From NCBI GenBank assembly GCA_017537495.1, contig JAFYKS010000108.1, positions 1-7,925 of the forward strand: DNA of 7,925 bases, read 5' to 3'. Shown piece by piece: positions 5,672 to 7,925 of the stretch. The position numbers were made by a program, and so were the translations under genes. Source of the stretch: Bacillota bacterium (GTDB taxonomy: Bacteria; Bacillota; Clostridia; Peptostreptococcales; Anaerovoracaceae). Under the pieces are notes generated by a model, which searched no databases, had not been told where the DNA came from, and saw nothing but the letters and a program-made list of their open reading frames with translations. The stretch's first letter is position 1. Every line of letters begins with the position of its first letter.

Positions 5672-5699
5672 AAAAACCGCCCCTCTGGGCGGTTTTTTT
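5672..5699 (+). terminator. Rho-independent terminator
   Basis: A 6-bp G/C stem CCGCCC (5677-5682) / GGGCGG (5687-5692) with a CTCT loop is followed by seven T (5693-5699) and preceded by five A (5672-5676) that can extend the stem. This is a textbook intrinsic terminator and separates the dnaA-to-phosphorylase transcription unit from gyrB. The flanking A and T runs mean it could also act on the other strand. Confidence 0.95.
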
Positions 5700-5726
5700 A
5701 ATTGTTTTGATTTAAATCTCCAAAAC

Positions 5727-5755
5727 TTGCTTTTTGTATCGAAAAGTGATATACT
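5727..5755 (+). promoter_or_regulatory. SigA-type promoter for gyrB-gyrA
   Basis: -35 TTGCTT (5727-5732), exactly 17 bases, then -10 TATACT (5750-5755, five of six consensus bases). Transcription should start near 5762, just after a terminator, leaving a leader of about 87 bases before gyrB. In several bacteria gyrase promoters respond to supercoiling; nothing in this sequence proves that here. Confidence 0.82.
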
Positions 5756-5767
5756 TTTATGGATTAT

Positions 5768-5798
5768 GGGGTTCTCTACCCCTATCGGCGAAAATAGG
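5768..5798 (+). promoter_or_regulatory. Structured 5' leader of gyrB, two competing stems
   Basis: GGGGT (5768-5772) pairs with ACCCC (5778-5782) around a TCTCT loop, placing a hairpin at the very 5' end of the predicted mRNA. An alternative stem, CCTAT (5781-5785) with ATAGG (5794-5798), shares bases 5781-5782 with the first, so the two cannot both form fully. The ribosome binding site lies further on (5837-5845). It may be an mRNA-stabilising hairpin or a switch; no known riboswitch class is recognised. Confidence 0.4.
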
Positions 5799-5830
5799 TA
5801 AAATAAGTTAAAAAATGTTTCTTAATTTAA

Positions 5831-7771
<1,941 letters not shown>

Positions 7772-7786
7772 TAAAGGGGAAAGAGT

Positions 7787-7925
7787 ATGGCAACATTTTT
7801 AGAGGATCAGAAACTGATCCAGCATGAAATTAATAAAGAGATGAAAGACTCTTACATCGACTACGCCATGAGCGTAATCGTAGGCCGTGCCCTGCCCGAT
7901 GTAAGAGACGGTCTCAAACCGGTAC
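7787..7925 (+). CDS. gyrA: DNA gyrase subunit A, N-terminal fragment cut by window
   Basis: GyrA carries the active-site tyrosine that breaks and rejoins DNA during supercoiling. Only the first 46 codons are present before the window edge. They start [12 protein letters not shown] and include the conserved segment [17 protein letters not shown] (26-42) that opens the breakage-reunion domain. The catalytic tyrosine and quinolone-determining region lie beyond the window. AAAGGGGA ends 6 bases before the ATG, and the gene follows gyrB after 15 bp with no terminator, so the two are co-transcribed. The identity is clear from the N-terminus and the neighbour; ParC is very unlikely here. Confidence 0.96.
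   Translation, partial: MATFLEDQKLIQHEINKEMKDSYIDYAMSVIVGRALPDVRDGLKPV

Overview
This window is the chromosomal replication origin neighbourhood of a low-to-moderate-GC Bacillota (Firmicutes), probably an anaerobic Clostridia-like or Negativicutes-like lineage. The evidence is the gene order rnpA-rpmH / oriC / dnaA-dnaN-recF-...-gyrB-gyrA, the perfect TTATCCACA DnaA boxes, the AT-rich spacers, and protein features such as the Clostridia-style L34 and the bipartite origin. I cannot assign a genus from the sequence alone.

Layout. Bases 1-467, minus strand: the 5' part of rnpA (RNase P protein, cut by the window start) and a complete rpmH (L34, 44 aa), read away from the origin from a near-consensus promoter at 541-569. 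Bases 468-951: a 484-bp AT-rich non-coding stretch holding the rpmH promoter and leader, several inverted repeats, the upstream half of oriC with six good DnaA boxes, and a probable dnaA promoter. Bases 952-2343: dnaA. Bases 2344-2495: the dnaA-dnaN spacer, with one perfect DnaA box, a GC-rich step, a run of DnaA-trio-like triplets and an AT-rich tract. This is the layout of the basal unwinding system known from Bacillus subtilis. Bases 2496-4717: dnaN and recF, only 5 bp apart. Bases 4736-5578: a trimeric-type purine nucleoside phosphorylase, an unusual guest here. Bases 5579-5848: a strong intrinsic terminator, then the gyrB promoter and leader. Bases 5849-7771: gyrB. Bases 7787-7925: the first 46 codons of gyrA.

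How it works together. DnaA binds boxes on both sides of its own gene and probably opens the duplex in the dnaA-dnaN spacer. DnaN is the sliding clamp loaded at the new fork, RecF links stalled forks and gaps to RecA loading, and GyrB/GyrA relieve the supercoiling created by replication. All genes point away from oriC, so they are transcribed with the fork. Inferred transcription units are rpmH-rnpA (minus), dnaA-dnaN-recF-purine nucleoside phosphorylase (plus, ending at 5672-5699), and gyrB-gyrA (plus, promoter 5727-5755).

Most of the window is conserved housekeeping sequence, and I see no new defence, mobile or biosynthetic system. The points worth a second look are two matched 33-bp inverted DnaA-box modules spaced 66 bp apart, an altered box-reading loop in DnaA, the DnaA-trio element, and the phosphorylase lying where other Firmicutes usually carry remB, with the usual yaaA gene missing between dnaN and recF.
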